The notes beneath the pieces were generated by a model. The model was given only the letters and a program-made list of their open reading frames with translations. It did no database searches and was not told the DNA's origin. Below, piece after piece: positions 27,409 to 40,794 of a stretch of DNA of 64,000 nt. The translations under genes and the position numbers were made by a program. How positions within the stretch are numbered: position 1 is the stretch's first letter; each line of letters opens with the position of its first letter. The stretch comes from Pasteurellaceae bacterium Orientalotternb1 (GTDB lineage Bacteria; Pseudomonadota; Gammaproteobacteria; Enterobacterales; Pasteurellaceae): contig CP015028.1 in assembly GCA_011455275.1 (NCBI GenBank), positions 2,268,911 through 2,332,910 on the forward strand, written 5' to 3'.

Positions 27409-29854
27409 ACATATTCTGAATATAATCTCGATGCCGCTTACTTTGGAAAGGAACAATGATTGTGTCGCTTTCTTCCTTAAGTAACTGATAAAATTGCGGA
27501 TAATTAAAGCTCTCAATGTAATCAGCATTCTCTGAATTATCATTTCTCGTATAAGAACGAATAATTCGACTTATTTTATCTTCTTTTCTTCCTACACAAT
27601 TCAAATAAGTCTCAAGATGATTCTGCTTATCTAGGGCATAGACATTAAAGGTTTCATCTGCATTATCTTCAAAAAAGAACTGTAAAAAACCTTCACTGGC
27701 AAAATTATAAATTACTTTTGGTGCTTTCAATCTCTCGTTTTTCTGTTCGTCTGAAGGTAACTCTTTGAGTTCCACTTGTTGATTAAAAACGAATTGCCAC
27801 TTTCTACCCGCAAGTTTAAATGTATAAGACTGCTTCTCAAACATCGAGCCTGTTTGTACAGAAATACAGCGATGAACTAATCCCATCACAAATTTTTGTA
27901 ACTCATTGCGAAGCTGAGAACTATAGCAAAACACACTAACCGATTGCGGAGGAGCAGAGCTCCGATAAATTTTATTGGAGATCAATTTGAGTGCTTTTAA
28001 AATGGAATCCTGACCTTCGATATGCTGAGTGATAATTTCATTCCACATATTTCGATACATCACACTGACACTACCAATGACTCCTTGATTGGATAAACTC
28101 AAGTTTAACAAGTCAATTTGTGATAATTCACGACGGGAACGCAGCTTTGTTGTTGGATCTTTAGTTAAATTTATCGCAACAATTAAGTTGCGAATTTCAT
28201 TTGGATGATAAAGATCATCATCCGTCATTTTAGGTGCTTGTGCAGGAAATGAAAGCCGTAAATCAGCGATAAACTGGCGAAGTTTAGATAAACTCACTGT
28301 TTGACTAACAAGATGCAATTGACTATTTGCCGTCACAATGCCATTAAAATAAGCCCATGCAACTAGTTTGTTTAACGATTTATGATACTGAACATAACGT
28401 TTATTAGAATCATAAAAACTCAATGGTGCATGATTGATCAAATACCATCCCGCTTTAGTTGCACTATTCTCAGTCACCTCAACAAAAGTCAATTCATTTT
28501 CACCTAAATTTTTCGCAATTTTTCCATTAATCAACTCAACTTTACCTGGCGAAATTTCAAATACAGAGTAAAGTTTTCTCATCAAAATATCCGTATCTTG
28601 CGGCATAATACTTGGATCAATATGAAATTTGCGGGCAAAATTAATTAAATTACGATAACTTTGCAATAACTGAGCAACCAGCATTTTCTGATGCCGCATA
28701 GCTTGCTTTATTTTCCACTCACTTTTAGCCTCAAGTGATAACATTTCTTGTTCATGCCATCCCCAAGAAAGAGCAAGCTTGCGAAGTTCTTGTCGTTTCC
28801 AATCATCTAATTGCCCCTCCGTGGCTTTCACATAGAAACAATAACGTAAACATTCTAATCGATTGAATTCTTTACGCTTTTCCAAATAGATCGTCACTTG
28901 CTCAAGCATCGCAAGATAAGGGTCAAAGTGATAACTTACCGCTTGATCTGAAAGCAATAACTGCTTAAATTTACGAGAAATTAAATGCGTCTCAGGATAA
29001 GTTTCCGCATAGCTCTCAAGAAGAAAAATCTTAATCGCCGATTTATACGGACTATTAATTCCTTTATAAAGTTGCCATAAACTCGCTCCAAAGTATTCAC
29101 TCAATGAAAGATCAGAAAAATCGCCAAAATCTATCCATTCTTCTAAACGAATAATTCTCTGTGAAACACCTTCTGCAATAACTTCTGTATAGGGACGATC
29201 TCTATCCAACATATGCAACCACAGCACTCGCTTTCCTGCCAGCCGAATTGCAGAACGATAAAACTCATCTAACAATAAGTAATGTTGAGCCGAACCACTA
29301 TGCTCCGTACTAATATCATTACGATACTCACGAGCAGAAAATTCTTCAGGGTTCATCAAATAGAAATGAATATCCACACCAAGCGATTTTGCCCAATTTT
29401 TGATTTTATCTAACTTATCATTCAAGGCTCTTTCTTGGTTTGGGCATAAAGGTAAGGAACGGCAAAGCCATAAATCAATATCAGAGAGTGAATTCTGTGT
29501 TACTGAACCAAGGCTTCCCATTACATAAAGAGCATCAAACTGGGCAAATCTATTTGCTAATAAAGGCTGCTCAACAAGAGATTCTAAATACGTTTGTTGA
29601 GTGGAATTTAAATGAAAATCATATAACCCATAGGGAGCATTTTCCGTATAACAAAGTAAACTCGGATGGTTATAATGAATTAGGACAGGTAATAACGAAA
29701 AAACAGTATGAAAGCCCTCGTTACAATTATTTAATAGCCGCTTGATACGATAGGTTTCCAACGCATCTACACGTTTTTTTGCGAATGTGATCGAGCTTGC
29801 TAAATCCAAACAGCTATTTGGAACAGTAAGTGGATTTAAAACAAGCTCTCTCAT
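27407..29854 (-). CDS. cyaA: Adenylate cyclase, class I
   Basis: Makes cAMP from ATP, the signal for CRP. The 815-residue protein is the enterobacterial class I type: a catalytic N-terminal half with the nucleotidyltransferase motif GSLGSVTQNSLSDIDLW near residue 110, and a C-terminal regulatory half thought to respond to the PTS glucose enzyme IIA. The ATG at 29854 gives an N-terminus slightly longer than in E. coli (which begins near ETLKQRLDAINQLR, aligned to DALETYRIKR here). A CRP-type box lies about 20-40 bp upstream, pointing to autoregulation. Confidence 0.95.
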   Translation of the reverse strand: MRELVLNPLTVPNSCLDLASSITFAKKRVDALETYRIKRLLNNCNEGFHTVFSLLPVLIHYNHPSLLCYTENAPYGLYDFHLNSTQQTYLESLVEQPLLANRFAQFDALYVMGSLGSVTQNSLSDIDLWLCRSLPLCPNQERALNDKLDKIKNWAKSLGVDIHFYLMNPEEFSAREYRNDISTEHSGSAQHYLLLDEFYRSAIRLAGKRVLWLHMLDRDRPYTEVIAEGVSQRIIRLEEWIDFGDFSDLSLSEYFGASLWQLYKGINSPYKSAIKIFLLESYAETYPETHLISRKFKQLLLSDQAVSYHFDPYLAMLEQVTIYLEKRKEFNRLECLRYCFYVKATEGQLDDWKRQELRKLALSWGWHEQEMLSLEAKSEWKIKQAMRHQKMLVAQLLQSYRNLINFARKFHIDPSIMPQDTDILMRKLYSVFEISPGKVELINGKIAKNLGENELTFVEVTENSATKAGWYLINHAPLSFYDSNKRYVQYHKSLNKLVAWAYFNGIVTANSQLHLVSQTVSLSKLRQFIADLRLSFPAQAPKMTDDDLYHPNEIRNLIVAINLTKDPTTKLRSRRELSQIDLLNLSLSNQGVIGSVSVMYRNMWNEIITQHIEGQDSILKALKLISNKIYRSSAPPQSVSVFCYSSQLRNELQKFVMGLVHRCISVQTGSMFEKQSYTFKLAGRKWQFVFNQQVELKELPSDEQKNERLKAPKVIYNFASEGFLQFFFEDNADETFNVYALDKQNHLETYLNCVGRKEDKISRIIRSYTRNDNSENADYIESFNYPQFYQLLKEESDTIIVPFQSKRHRDYIQNM

Positions 29855-29873
29855 AAATACGTTCTCTATTAAA

Positions 29874-29895
29874 AAATGTGATCAATGTAACATTT
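29874..29895. promoter_or_regulatory. CRP-type box immediately upstream of cyaA
   Basis: TGTGA-TCAATG-TAACA (29877-29892) matches TGTGA-N6-TCACA at 9 of 10 conserved bases, with A/T flanks. Its near edge is only 23 bp from the cyaA ATG, a position where bound CRP would overlap or follow the promoter and repress, as known for E. coli cyaA. Confidence 0.6.
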
Positions 29896-30042
29896 TGAAC
29901 GAGAAAGTAAAGAAATGTTAAGTTATGCTCTGAATAAGAAAACCTAATTGCAAGCGGTCAGATCCGCCATATTTTTTGCAAATCCCTTTCTCTTCCCTTT
30001 TCATGCCTTGCTTTGTTTTTTCTCTTCTTCCCTTCCCCAAAG

Positions 30043-30086
30043 CAAAAACCCCTTGCACTGTACTCCACTAAGTACCTGCAAGGGGT
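30043..30086 (-). terminator. rRNA operon terminator
   Basis: ACCCCTTGCA (30048-30057) pairs with TGCAAGGGGT (30077-30086), with an inner GTACT/AGTAC stem, and the minus strand continues as TTTTTGC. It lies about 10 bases after the 5S gene. Confidence 0.9.
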
Positions 30087-30096
30087 CAATATAAAA

Positions 30097-30212
30097 CCCT
30101 GATGGTGCCCTACTCTCACATGGGGAAACCCCACACTACCATCGGCGTCACTGCGTTTCACTTCTGAGTTCGGAATGGAATCAGGTGGGACCACAGCACT
30201 ATGACCATCAGG
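30097..30212 (-). rRNA. rrf: 5S ribosomal RNA
   Basis: The minus strand reads CCTGATGGTCATAGTGCTG at the 5' end and closes with CACCATCAGG, which pair to form the terminal helix. Length (about 116 nt) and the internal CCGAACTCAGAAGTGAAACG signature are those of 5S rRNA. Ends are placed by helix pairing. Confidence 0.95.
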
Positions 30213-30357
30213 AAAATCCAGTTTGTCTTTATTTGTCTTTGTCTGTTTTGTTTTTAACGTTCTTTATGAAACAAGCTGTCTGAGTCTATCTTTAGTTTTT
30301 AATTCGCTCAATCGTCTTTATTTCATTTCTATTTCATTTAAAAACGCTTGAGGTTGT

Positions 30358-33256
<2,899 letters not shown>

Positions 33257-33439
33257 ATACAACCTCAAACATTTTCATTCACTTTATAAAAAATAAAAAT
33301 AAGGTTGAATAATCAAAAACTACACTTGTGTGCTTTTGTTCACACAAGATTTTTTACTACTCAGACTTTTCTTATTTATTCGAATTCAGTCAAACTCGAA
33401 CTTGAAAAATCTCTCAGTTTTCAGCTTGTTTCCAATTTT

Positions 33440-33449
33440 TTAAAGAACA
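33440..33449 (-). promoter_or_regulatory. boxA antitermination site in the 16S-23S spacer
   Basis: The minus strand reads TGTTCTTTAA followed by the usual GGAAACAAGCTGA context, between tRNA-Glu and 23S. This is the Nus-factor boxA found in rRNA spacers. Confidence 0.75.
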
Positions 33450-33490
33450 TTCAGACTCTAATTTGCCTTTCGACAAAAAACATCTTTAAA

Positions 33491-33566
33491 TGGCGTCCCC
33501 ACGGGGATTCGAACCCCGGTTACCGCCGTGAAAGGGCGATGTCCTAGGCCTCTAGACGATGGGGAC
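33491..33566 (-). tRNA. tRNA-Glu (anticodon TTC)
   Basis: A 76-nt cloverleaf with encoded CCA, acceptor GTCCCCA/TGGGGAC and anticodon loop CTTTCAC. It is the only tRNA in the 16S-23S spacer, one of the two standard spacer types in this family (the other carries Ile and Ala). Confidence 0.97.
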
Positions 33567-33691
33567 AGCATTTAAAGATGCTTTCCTGCCATTTGCAAAA
33601 CATTTTGCGGAACTGACCGCTTGTCTTGCCCATGTTTCCACTTTCTATCAAACAATCTGTGTGAGCGCTTATTGTGTCATTTCTACTTCGG

Positions 33692-35231
<1,540 letters not shown>

Positions 35232-35375
35232 AAGTTCAATCGCTCAATAAATACTGACTTTAAAAATCCAATTAATGAATTTCTAGTTATAAGCACCTAT
35301 TAAGACTTCAAAATTAAATAATATTTACTTCAAAATCACATCAACAAGTGCCCACACAGATTGTCTGATATATTA

Positions 35376-35385
35376 TTAAAGAGCA
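35376..35385 (-). promoter_or_regulatory. boxA antitermination site of the rRNA leader
   Basis: The minus strand reads TGCTCTTTAA, then ATCAGACAATCTGTGTGGGC, matching the classical rrn leader. It lies only 11 bp after the encoded 3' end of tRNA-Pro, leaving no room for a separate rrn promoter between them. Confidence 0.8.
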
Positions 35386-35396
35386 AAAATAAAAAG

Positions 35397-35473
35397 TGGT
35401 CGGCGAGATAGGATTTGAACCTACGACCCACTGGTCCCAAACCAGTTGCGCTACCAAGCTGCGCTACTCGCCG
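35397..35473 (-). tRNA. proM: tRNA-Pro (anticodon TGG)
   Basis: A 77-nt cloverleaf with encoded CCA, acceptor CGGCGAG/CTCGCCG, discriminator A, and anticodon loop TTTGGGA. It is third in a cluster read Arg-His-Pro, like E. coli argX-hisR-leuT-proM without the leucine gene. Confidence 0.96.
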
Positions 35474-35497
35474 TCAGTTATACTTTCGTATATTAAA

Positions 35498-35574
35498 TGG
35501 GGTGGCTAATGGGATTCGAACCCACGACAACTGGAATCACAATCCAGGGCTCTACCAACTGAGCTATAGCCACC
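35498..35574 (-). tRNA. hisR: tRNA-His (anticodon GTG)
   Basis: A 77-nt cloverleaf with encoded CCA, including the extra 5' G expected for tRNA-His; the anticodon loop contains TTGTGAT. Confidence 0.96.
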
Positions 35575-35607
35575 ATCGTCGTTGGTTGCATTGTACCGAA
35601 AAGCTTT

Positions 35608-35684
<77 letters not shown>

Positions 35685-35717
35685 GTTGTTTTCAGTACTG
35701 CGTCGCAACGGGGGCGT

Positions 35718-35746
35718 ATATTAGTGATTTCGCTTCCCCTTGTCTA
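35718..35746 (-). promoter_or_regulatory. Strong stable-RNA promoter for the tRNA-rRNA unit
   Basis: On the minus strand, TAGACA (35741-35746), a 17-bp spacer and TAATAT (35718-35723) make a near-consensus sigma70 promoter. It is followed by the GC-rich stretch GCCCCCG, typical of the stringent discriminator of rRNA/tRNA promoters, and preceded by A/T tracts like an UP element. No equally good promoter is seen between the tRNAs and 16S. Confidence 0.75.
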
Positions 35747-35820
35747 GCACTTTTTGAAAAAATTTTATCGCCTGCTCTTAATTTATTCAAAACGTTTACT
35801 AATTATCAAAAAAAGCAGTT

Positions 35821-36543
35821 TTATAGCTGATTTCGCCAATAATGATAGGCATATTTTATCAGCCTGCATTGTCGTTGCCAGCGGGTTGGCTGCTTCAATA
35901 AACGATAAAGCCACTCCAAACCTGCATTTTGCCAACATTTTGGGGCACGTTTGACTTTCCCCACAAACACATCATAACTACCGCCAACCCCCATATATAA
36001 AGCATCGGGATAATATACCTGTGCCTTTTGCATAAATTGCTCTTGCTTAGGCGATCCTAATGCGACACTGATGATCTTGGCTCCACTTTGTTTAATTTGT
36101 TCAAAAATGGTAATTTCTTGATCTAATGAAAAATATCCATCTTGCGTGCCGACCACATTCACACCCATTGTATTTAATTTTGTAAAAGTCTCCGCCAAAA
36201 CGTCCGCTTGCCCGCCTACCAAGAACACAGGCGTTCCCAAATTCGCTGATTGTTGCATCAACGCCAGCCACAGATCCGCCCCTGCGATACGTTCTAAGTC
36301 AGCAAATTGCGGATATTTCTTATGAATCGTCCACACCACACTAATGCCATCAGCATAGTTATATTCTGCCTTGGCAAGCAGTTGGCGAACATCGGGCTGT
36401 TCCTCGCTCAATATCACCTTTTCGGCATTGATTGCAACCAACTTTCCCGTTTTCACACCTTGCTCATTCAGTAAAAACGCCAGTAACTCCGCCTGATTGC
36501 GAGCGGCGAGCAGCTCAATGCCTTTGACTTCCACTCTATCCAT
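35821..36543 (-). CDS. wecG: UDP-ManNAcA transferase WecG
   Basis: Adds N-acetyl-mannosaminuronic acid to lipid I (GlcNAc-PP-undecaprenol), giving lipid II of enterobacterial common antigen (ECA). The 240-residue protein belongs to the WecG/TagA/CpsF glycosyltransferase family, with VAINAEKVILS and YADGISVVW in the N-terminal part and the conserved ALGSPKQEQF near residue 160 and MGVGGSYDVFVGKVKRAP near 185. It overlaps wzyE by 8 bases and is the last wec gene here. Confidence 0.92.
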   Translation of the reverse strand: MDRVEVKGIELLAARNQAELLAFLLNEQGVKTGKLVAINAEKVILSEEQPDVRQLLAKAEYNYADGISVVWTIHKKYPQFADLERIAGADLWLALMQQSANLGTPVFLVGGQADVLAETFTKLNTMGVNVVGTQDGYFSLDQEITIFEQIKQSGAKIISVALGSPKQEQFMQKAQVYYPDALYMGVGGSYDVFVGKVKRAPKCWQNAGLEWLYRLLKQPTRWQRQCRLIKYAYHYWRNQL

Positions 36544-37804
36544 TGCGTTTTCCTACCAATATATAAGCCAATCCCCAGCACGCCACGAATACAGCGGTGA
36601 AGAAGCACCAACGAGAAACGAAAGCATCTGCTCCTTCTCGCACTAGCACGATCAAGTTGAACAAATTCCCCACCAAATAGCCTTGCCAAAGTGGGCTAGC
36701 GGAGCAGAACAGGCGGTCAGTTTCTGCGAATAATTTACCAATCAGCCCCATTCCAACCGCCACCAACGGCAAGCCGCCCATTAAATAGAGCGAACCGAGC
36801 AAGGTTGGCGACATCGCCAAGCCCGAGCGGTTGCCGAGCAGCTCTTTGGTGAAATAGTTTGCGGTATTCCACGCAATATCAGGGCGATCCACCCACAACG
36901 ATGGCGGAATATAGACGTAAAAATCCCGCACAATCGGCATTAAACCTTGAAATTCCACGTCAGTGGCTAAAATATGGGCGAAATTTTCCCACGGCGAAAA
37001 GCTATCGCGGGTTAAATAAAGGAAAGTGAAAATCGCTTCTTGCCCCTGCACATCCAAGTTGTAGCGAGCCAACGCCAGTCCGAACATCGCCACCACGCCG
37101 AAAATTGCCACTGCCACGACCGTTTTTGCTGATAAATAGCGATCTTTCCAACCGATCAATAAGAAAAACGCTACCGCCAACGCCAAGTTCGCCCGTGTGC
37201 CGCCCACGGCGAAGTAACTCAACCCACCAAAAATCAGCCCCACCGATAGCAATCCCCACCACATTCGGCGGCTCGGAGCGAGAAAATAGGCGATTAATAA
37301 GGCAGGAAAAAGAAAATAGAAAAAGCGTTTTAACGCCACGCCACTGACCAATGGCGAGAAAATTTGGCTATACTTTTCAAGGCGGAATAGCAAAAATCCG
37401 TTGAGATAAACAAAGACAGCAAGGCTGACAATCGCCAATAATGCGAGCAAACAAGCGGTCACTTTTGCTGAATTTTTTGCAAAAGAGCCAACACTCAAAA
37501 CGCCACTGCGTTCTGTGATGGCTTGTACACGAACATCAAAAAAACGGTAACTCAAAAAATAGAGAAAATAACCGCCCGTCGTCACTGCCAAGGTTTCAAA
37601 CAACATTTCAGGGCGTTGCAAGCTCACATCAAAGCCATATTTCAACGCCATCGACAAAGGGAAGCCGCCGAAAAACGTCACGAAATACAGCCCGCTAAAA
37701 ATCAGGTGAAACGAAAACCGCTCCGCTTGATAGCTGCGAACAATCAAGGTTGCCACGGCAGCGGCACAAAGCAAGTAAAAGCAAGTTAATAAAAGGTCTG
37801 TCAT
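36536..37804 (-). CDS. wzyE: ECA polymerase WzyE
   Basis: Inner-membrane polymerase that joins ECA trisaccharide repeat units on the periplasmic side. The 422-residue protein has about eleven membrane segments and resembles E. coli WzyE in length and in its N-terminal LKYGFDV and central GGTRANLALA segments. Around residues 107-119 the protein reads FAKNSAKVTAC, which is a translated reverse USS (37451-37484). It overlaps wecF by 4 bases and wecG by 8. Confidence 0.9.
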   Translation of the reverse strand: MTDLLLTCFYLLCAAAVATLIVRSYQAERFSFHLIFSGLYFVTFFGGFPLSMALKYGFDVSLQRPEMLFETLAVTTGGYFLYFLSYRFFDVRVQAITERSGVLSVGSFAKNSAKVTACLLALLAIVSLAVFVYLNGFLLFRLEKYSQIFSPLVSGVALKRFFYFLFPALLIAYFLAPSRRMWWGLLSVGLIFGGLSYFAVGGTRANLALAVAFFLLIGWKDRYLSAKTVVAVAIFGVVAMFGLALARYNLDVQGQEAIFTFLYLTRDSFSPWENFAHILATDVEFQGLMPIVRDFYVYIPPSLWVDRPDIAWNTANYFTKELLGNRSGLAMSPTLLGSLYLMGGLPLVAVGMGLIGKLFAETDRLFCSASPLWQGYLVGNLFNLIVLVREGADAFVSRWCFFTAVFVACWGLAYILVGKRNG

Positions 37805-38856
37805 ATTTCTTTAAAAAGCCGCTCAAGCTGCTCTAGCCACATTTGTCGATAGTGTAGCGGAAAAAAGCGGATTTGCGATTTATCCCGCATTTTCAGCTGG
37901 TTGCGAGCATCGGCAATATTGGCGACCGTAAGCTGATCAAGAGACAAAAATGGCACGTGTTCGGCAATCAAATCAACACAAAACGGATTGTTGCGGCTCA
38001 AGGCAAATGGCACATTCAAGGCAATCAGCAAACAGAGCGTGCCGATACCTTGCTGGCGTTCAAACGGAAAATAGCCCAAGTCGCAAGCGGTCAGATCCGC
38101 CACATATTTTGCAAATTCCGCTCTTTCTCGCCAAACTTCGCAATTTTCCCCAAACAACTGCTTGCCGAGTGCGGCGACTTGCTCGATATAAGCATCATTA
38201 TTTTCAGGATAGCCCATCGGAATTTTGATTTGAATATCCGCACCAAACTGTTGATGCAGTTGTTGCAAACCAAACAGATGGTGATTAGACGGATCGCCTG
38301 AATTGCCGAGCAATATAAATTTCCCCTCACCCTCCACAAACGAAGGCAGAATATCAAACGGCATTTTTGTTGGAAAATAGAGCAACAAGCGGTGGGATTT
38401 TGGGTGAATTTTGCTAAAGTAATCCAAATCGCCTTGTGTGCCGAGTACGTATTTCAGCCGTTTTTGAGCCAAACGGCGTAGTGGGTAAAACAGGCGAAAG
38501 CCAAGAGATGTCGAATTTTCATACAAATCTGCTCCCCAAATATGCCACGCACAATGTTTCGCAGGCAGCAAGCCGAACAACATCGCTAGCCACAATGGTG
38601 CGTTATATTGTCCATGAAAGAAAAAACAAGCGGTCGGGTTTCGCCAACTTTTTACCATCACCGCTTTCGCCAACGCCAATTTGCTCGGAAAAAGGCGAAT
38701 GGAAAGCTGTGGAAATTCGCTCGCTAAATCGGTTTTACTCACCACCCAAAATTGCGGTTTTTCGACAACATTCGGGGCGATTTGCTCGTTAAAAAACGCC
38801 AATAAGGTACGGTTGTGATGGGGAATGTCAGCGCCGAGAATGTGCAGCCAGTTCAT
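37801..38856 (-). CDS. wecF: Fuc4NAc transferase WecF
   Basis: Transfers TDP-4-acetamido-4,6-dideoxy-galactose (Fuc4NAc) to lipid II, completing the ECA repeat unit. The 351-residue protein is a family 56 glycosyltransferase with the conserved HIWGADLYE near residue 105. Two USSs are translated in it; one reads FAKYVADLTAC (38083-38116). The ATG at 38856 overlaps the end of wecE by 4 bases. In E. coli the flippase gene wzxE lies between wecE and wecF; here it is absent. Confidence 0.92.
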   Translation of the reverse strand: MNWLHILGADIPHHNRTLLAFFNEQIAPNVVEKPQFWVVSKTDLASEFPQLSIRLFPSKLALAKAVMVKSWRNPTACFFFHGQYNAPLWLAMLFGLLPAKHCAWHIWGADLYENSTSLGFRLFYPLRRLAQKRLKYVLGTQGDLDYFSKIHPKSHRLLLYFPTKMPFDILPSFVEGEGKFILLGNSGDPSNHHLFGLQQLHQQFGADIQIKIPMGYPENNDAYIEQVAALGKQLFGENCEVWRERAEFAKYVADLTACDLGYFPFERQQGIGTLCLLIALNVPFALSRNNPFCVDLIAEHVPFLSLDQLTVANIADARNQLKMRDKSQIRFFPLHYRQMWLEQLERLFKEI

Positions 38857-39989
38857 TTAAAATACTCCAACGCCACCTCAATCACCCTTTGTTGATCACT
38901 TTCGCTCAGATTATAGAACAACGGCAATCGCACAAGCCGCTCACTTTCTTGAGTGGTGAAGCGATCTTCGCCTGCAAAACGTCCGAAGCGTTGTCCTGCG
39001 GGGCTAGCGTGTAGGGGGAGATAGTGAAATACCGCCAAAATAGCCTGCTGTTTGAGATATTCAATAAAAGCAGTGCGGTCAGCCAGATCTCGCAATTTGA
39101 GATAAAACAGATGCCCGTTTTGTTGGCAATCGGGCGGAATGGTTGGTAGCTCAATTCGCTTTGTTGCTGCTAGCGTCGCAAAGGCTTGTTGGTAATTTTG
39201 CCATAACCTCAACCGCTTGTGATTGATTTGCTCTGCCGCTTCCAATTGAGCAAACAGGTACGCCGCTTGCAGTTCGGAAGGCAAAAAACTCGAACCGAGA
39301 TCTCGCCACGTATATTTGTCGATCTGCCCACGGAAAAACTGGCTGCGATCCGTGCCTTTTTCTCGCACGATCTCCGCTCGCTCGATCAAGGCAGGATCGT
39401 TGATCAAGATTGCTCCGCCTTCACCGCCTGCGGTGTAATTTTTGGTTTCGTGAAAGCTGAAACAGCCCAAATGCCCGATAGTGCCTAATGCCCTGTCTTT
39501 ATAGCACGCCATCACGCCCTGTGCGGCATCTTCCACCACCCACAAGCCGTATTTTTCCGCCAATGCTATCATCGTATCCATTTCGCACGCCACGCCAGCG
39601 TAATGCACGGGTACAATTGCTTTGGTACAGGGAGTGATTGCCGCTTCGATCAAGCCTTCATCCATATTCATCGTGTCGGGGCGAATATCCACAAACACAA
39701 TTTTCGCTCCCCGCAACGCAAAGGCATTGGCGGTGGACACAAAGGTGTAGCTGGGCATAATTACTTCATCGCCTGCCTGAATATCGAGTAAAATCGCTGC
39801 CATTTCGAGCGATGCGGTGCAAGAGGGCGTCAGCAATGCCCGAGCCGTGCCGAATTGCTGCTCAAACCAACTTTCGCAGCGACGGGTAAAATCGCCATCG
39901 CCCGACAGCCTGCCATTCACCATCGCCTGTTGCATATAGCCTAATTCTGACCCGACCAAAGCGGGTTGGTTGAAGGGGATTTGTTTCAT
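38853..39989 (-). CDS. wecE: TDP-4-keto-6-deoxy-glucose transaminase WecE
   Basis: PLP-dependent sugar aminotransferase making TDP-Fuc4N for the ECA repeat unit. From the ATG at 39989 (overlapping the wecD stop as ATGA) the protein is 378 residues, with the DegT/DnrJ/EryC1 family segments PSYTFVSTANAFALRG, VVEDAAQG and the PLP lysine in SFHETKNYTAGGEGG. A four-residue longer start lies inside wecD. Its product would be acetylated by WecD, which is broken in this copy. Confidence 0.93.
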   Translation of the reverse strand: MKQIPFNQPALVGSELGYMQQAMVNGRLSGDGDFTRRCESWFEQQFGTARALLTPSCTASLEMAAILLDIQAGDEVIMPSYTFVSTANAFALRGAKIVFVDIRPDTMNMDEGLIEAAITPCTKAIVPVHYAGVACEMDTMIALAEKYGLWVVEDAAQGVMACYKDRALGTIGHLGCFSFHETKNYTAGGEGGAILINDPALIERAEIVREKGTDRSQFFRGQIDKYTWRDLGSSFLPSELQAAYLFAQLEAAEQINHKRLRLWQNYQQAFATLAATKRIELPTIPPDCQQNGHLFYLKLRDLADRTAFIEYLKQQAILAVFHYLPLHASPAGQRFGRFAGEDRFTTQESERLVRLPLFYNLSESDQQRVIEVALEYFK

Positions 39990-40794
39990 CGATAAAACCA
40001 ATAATTCGTCTCAAAAATTGTCGCTCCCAGTGATTGGTAGAGCGAGATGGCGGCTATGTTACTCAGTTGGGTGGTGATGTGCAAATTTTCGGCGTTATGG
40101 TGTTGAACGTGCAAAATAGCGGCGGAAAGTAACCGCTTGGCGATACCTTGACGTTGAAATTCGGGGACGACGGCAAGTAAGCCTATTTTAGCGGTGTTGC
40201 CGTTGAACCGCAGGCTAATTGTGCCTTGGAGTTTGCCGTTTTGTTCGGCAATCAAACAGAGATCGTCAAATTCGCCGTTAACGGCATTTTCGATCCATTT
40301 TGCATAGAAACGTTGGTTTTCGGCTTGGCTGAAATAAGGCGGGCGAAAGCGTGTGTTGGGAAAGACGGTGCCAACGAGTTTTTTCAGTGCGGCGACATCC
40401 GCTTGCCCCGCAATTCGGCATTCGCAAGCGGTCGGTTTCTCAGAAAATTTTGCAAATTCAAGGGCAAAGGTGATTTCCGTTTCCACCAGTTGAAAGCCGT
40501 TTTGTTGCAGCCAGTAGATTGTGTTGAGATCGGTGGTGAGGGTTTTGGCTTGGAGTAACGAGATACCTTCTATTCTGCCCCCGCTTGCCGGGGAAGTGGT
40601 TGAACAAAGCGAAACCGAAGGGGGGAAATTTGTAAAATTTTGGCAAAAGCTGACCGCTTGTTCCCCCCTACCCCCTGCTTCGCAGGGTACTTCCCCCGCA
40701 AGCGGGGCAGAATGTGATCCTCTAGCTCAAAAATCAACGAACCAATCTCTCTCCCAAAAAATTCACTTTCCCATTGATTTCGTTCGATTTTCAT
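39986..40794 (-). pseudogene. wecD: wecD (Fuc4N acetyltransferase) interrupted by a repeat
   Basis: WecD N-acetylates TDP-Fuc4N in ECA synthesis. The gene starts at 40794, coupled to the wecC stop, and reads 27 WecD residues (MKIERNQWESEFFGRE onwards). At 40713 it enters a 142-bp family B element and reaches a TAG stop at 40570. The rest, including the GNAT acetyltransferase domain with GLLAVVPEFQRQGIAKRLL, continues in another frame to 39986. Deleting 140 bp of the element restores a single 222-residue frame (junction DHIEGISLLQAK), matching the ~224 residues of E. coli WecD. The 166-residue C-terminal piece could still start at a GTG at 40486; whether it works is unknown. Confidence 0.85.
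40572..40713. repeat. USS-centred palindromic element (family B, copy 2) in wecD
   Basis: A 142-bp element with inverted ends ATTCTGCCCCCGC and GCGGGGCAGAAT, inner GC-rich hairpins and a complete USS in the middle (core 40652-40661). Read on the minus strand its arms follow the same order as copy 1 at 7270-7408, but the central USS is in the opposite orientation relative to the arms. The dinucleotide AT may be a two-base target duplication. Confidence 0.85.

Noticed and set aside
40570-40794. A 74-residue protein ahead of the wecD C-terminal part
   Set aside because: Its first 27 residues are WecD and the rest is translated repeat element; it is part of the broken wecD and not a separate gene.
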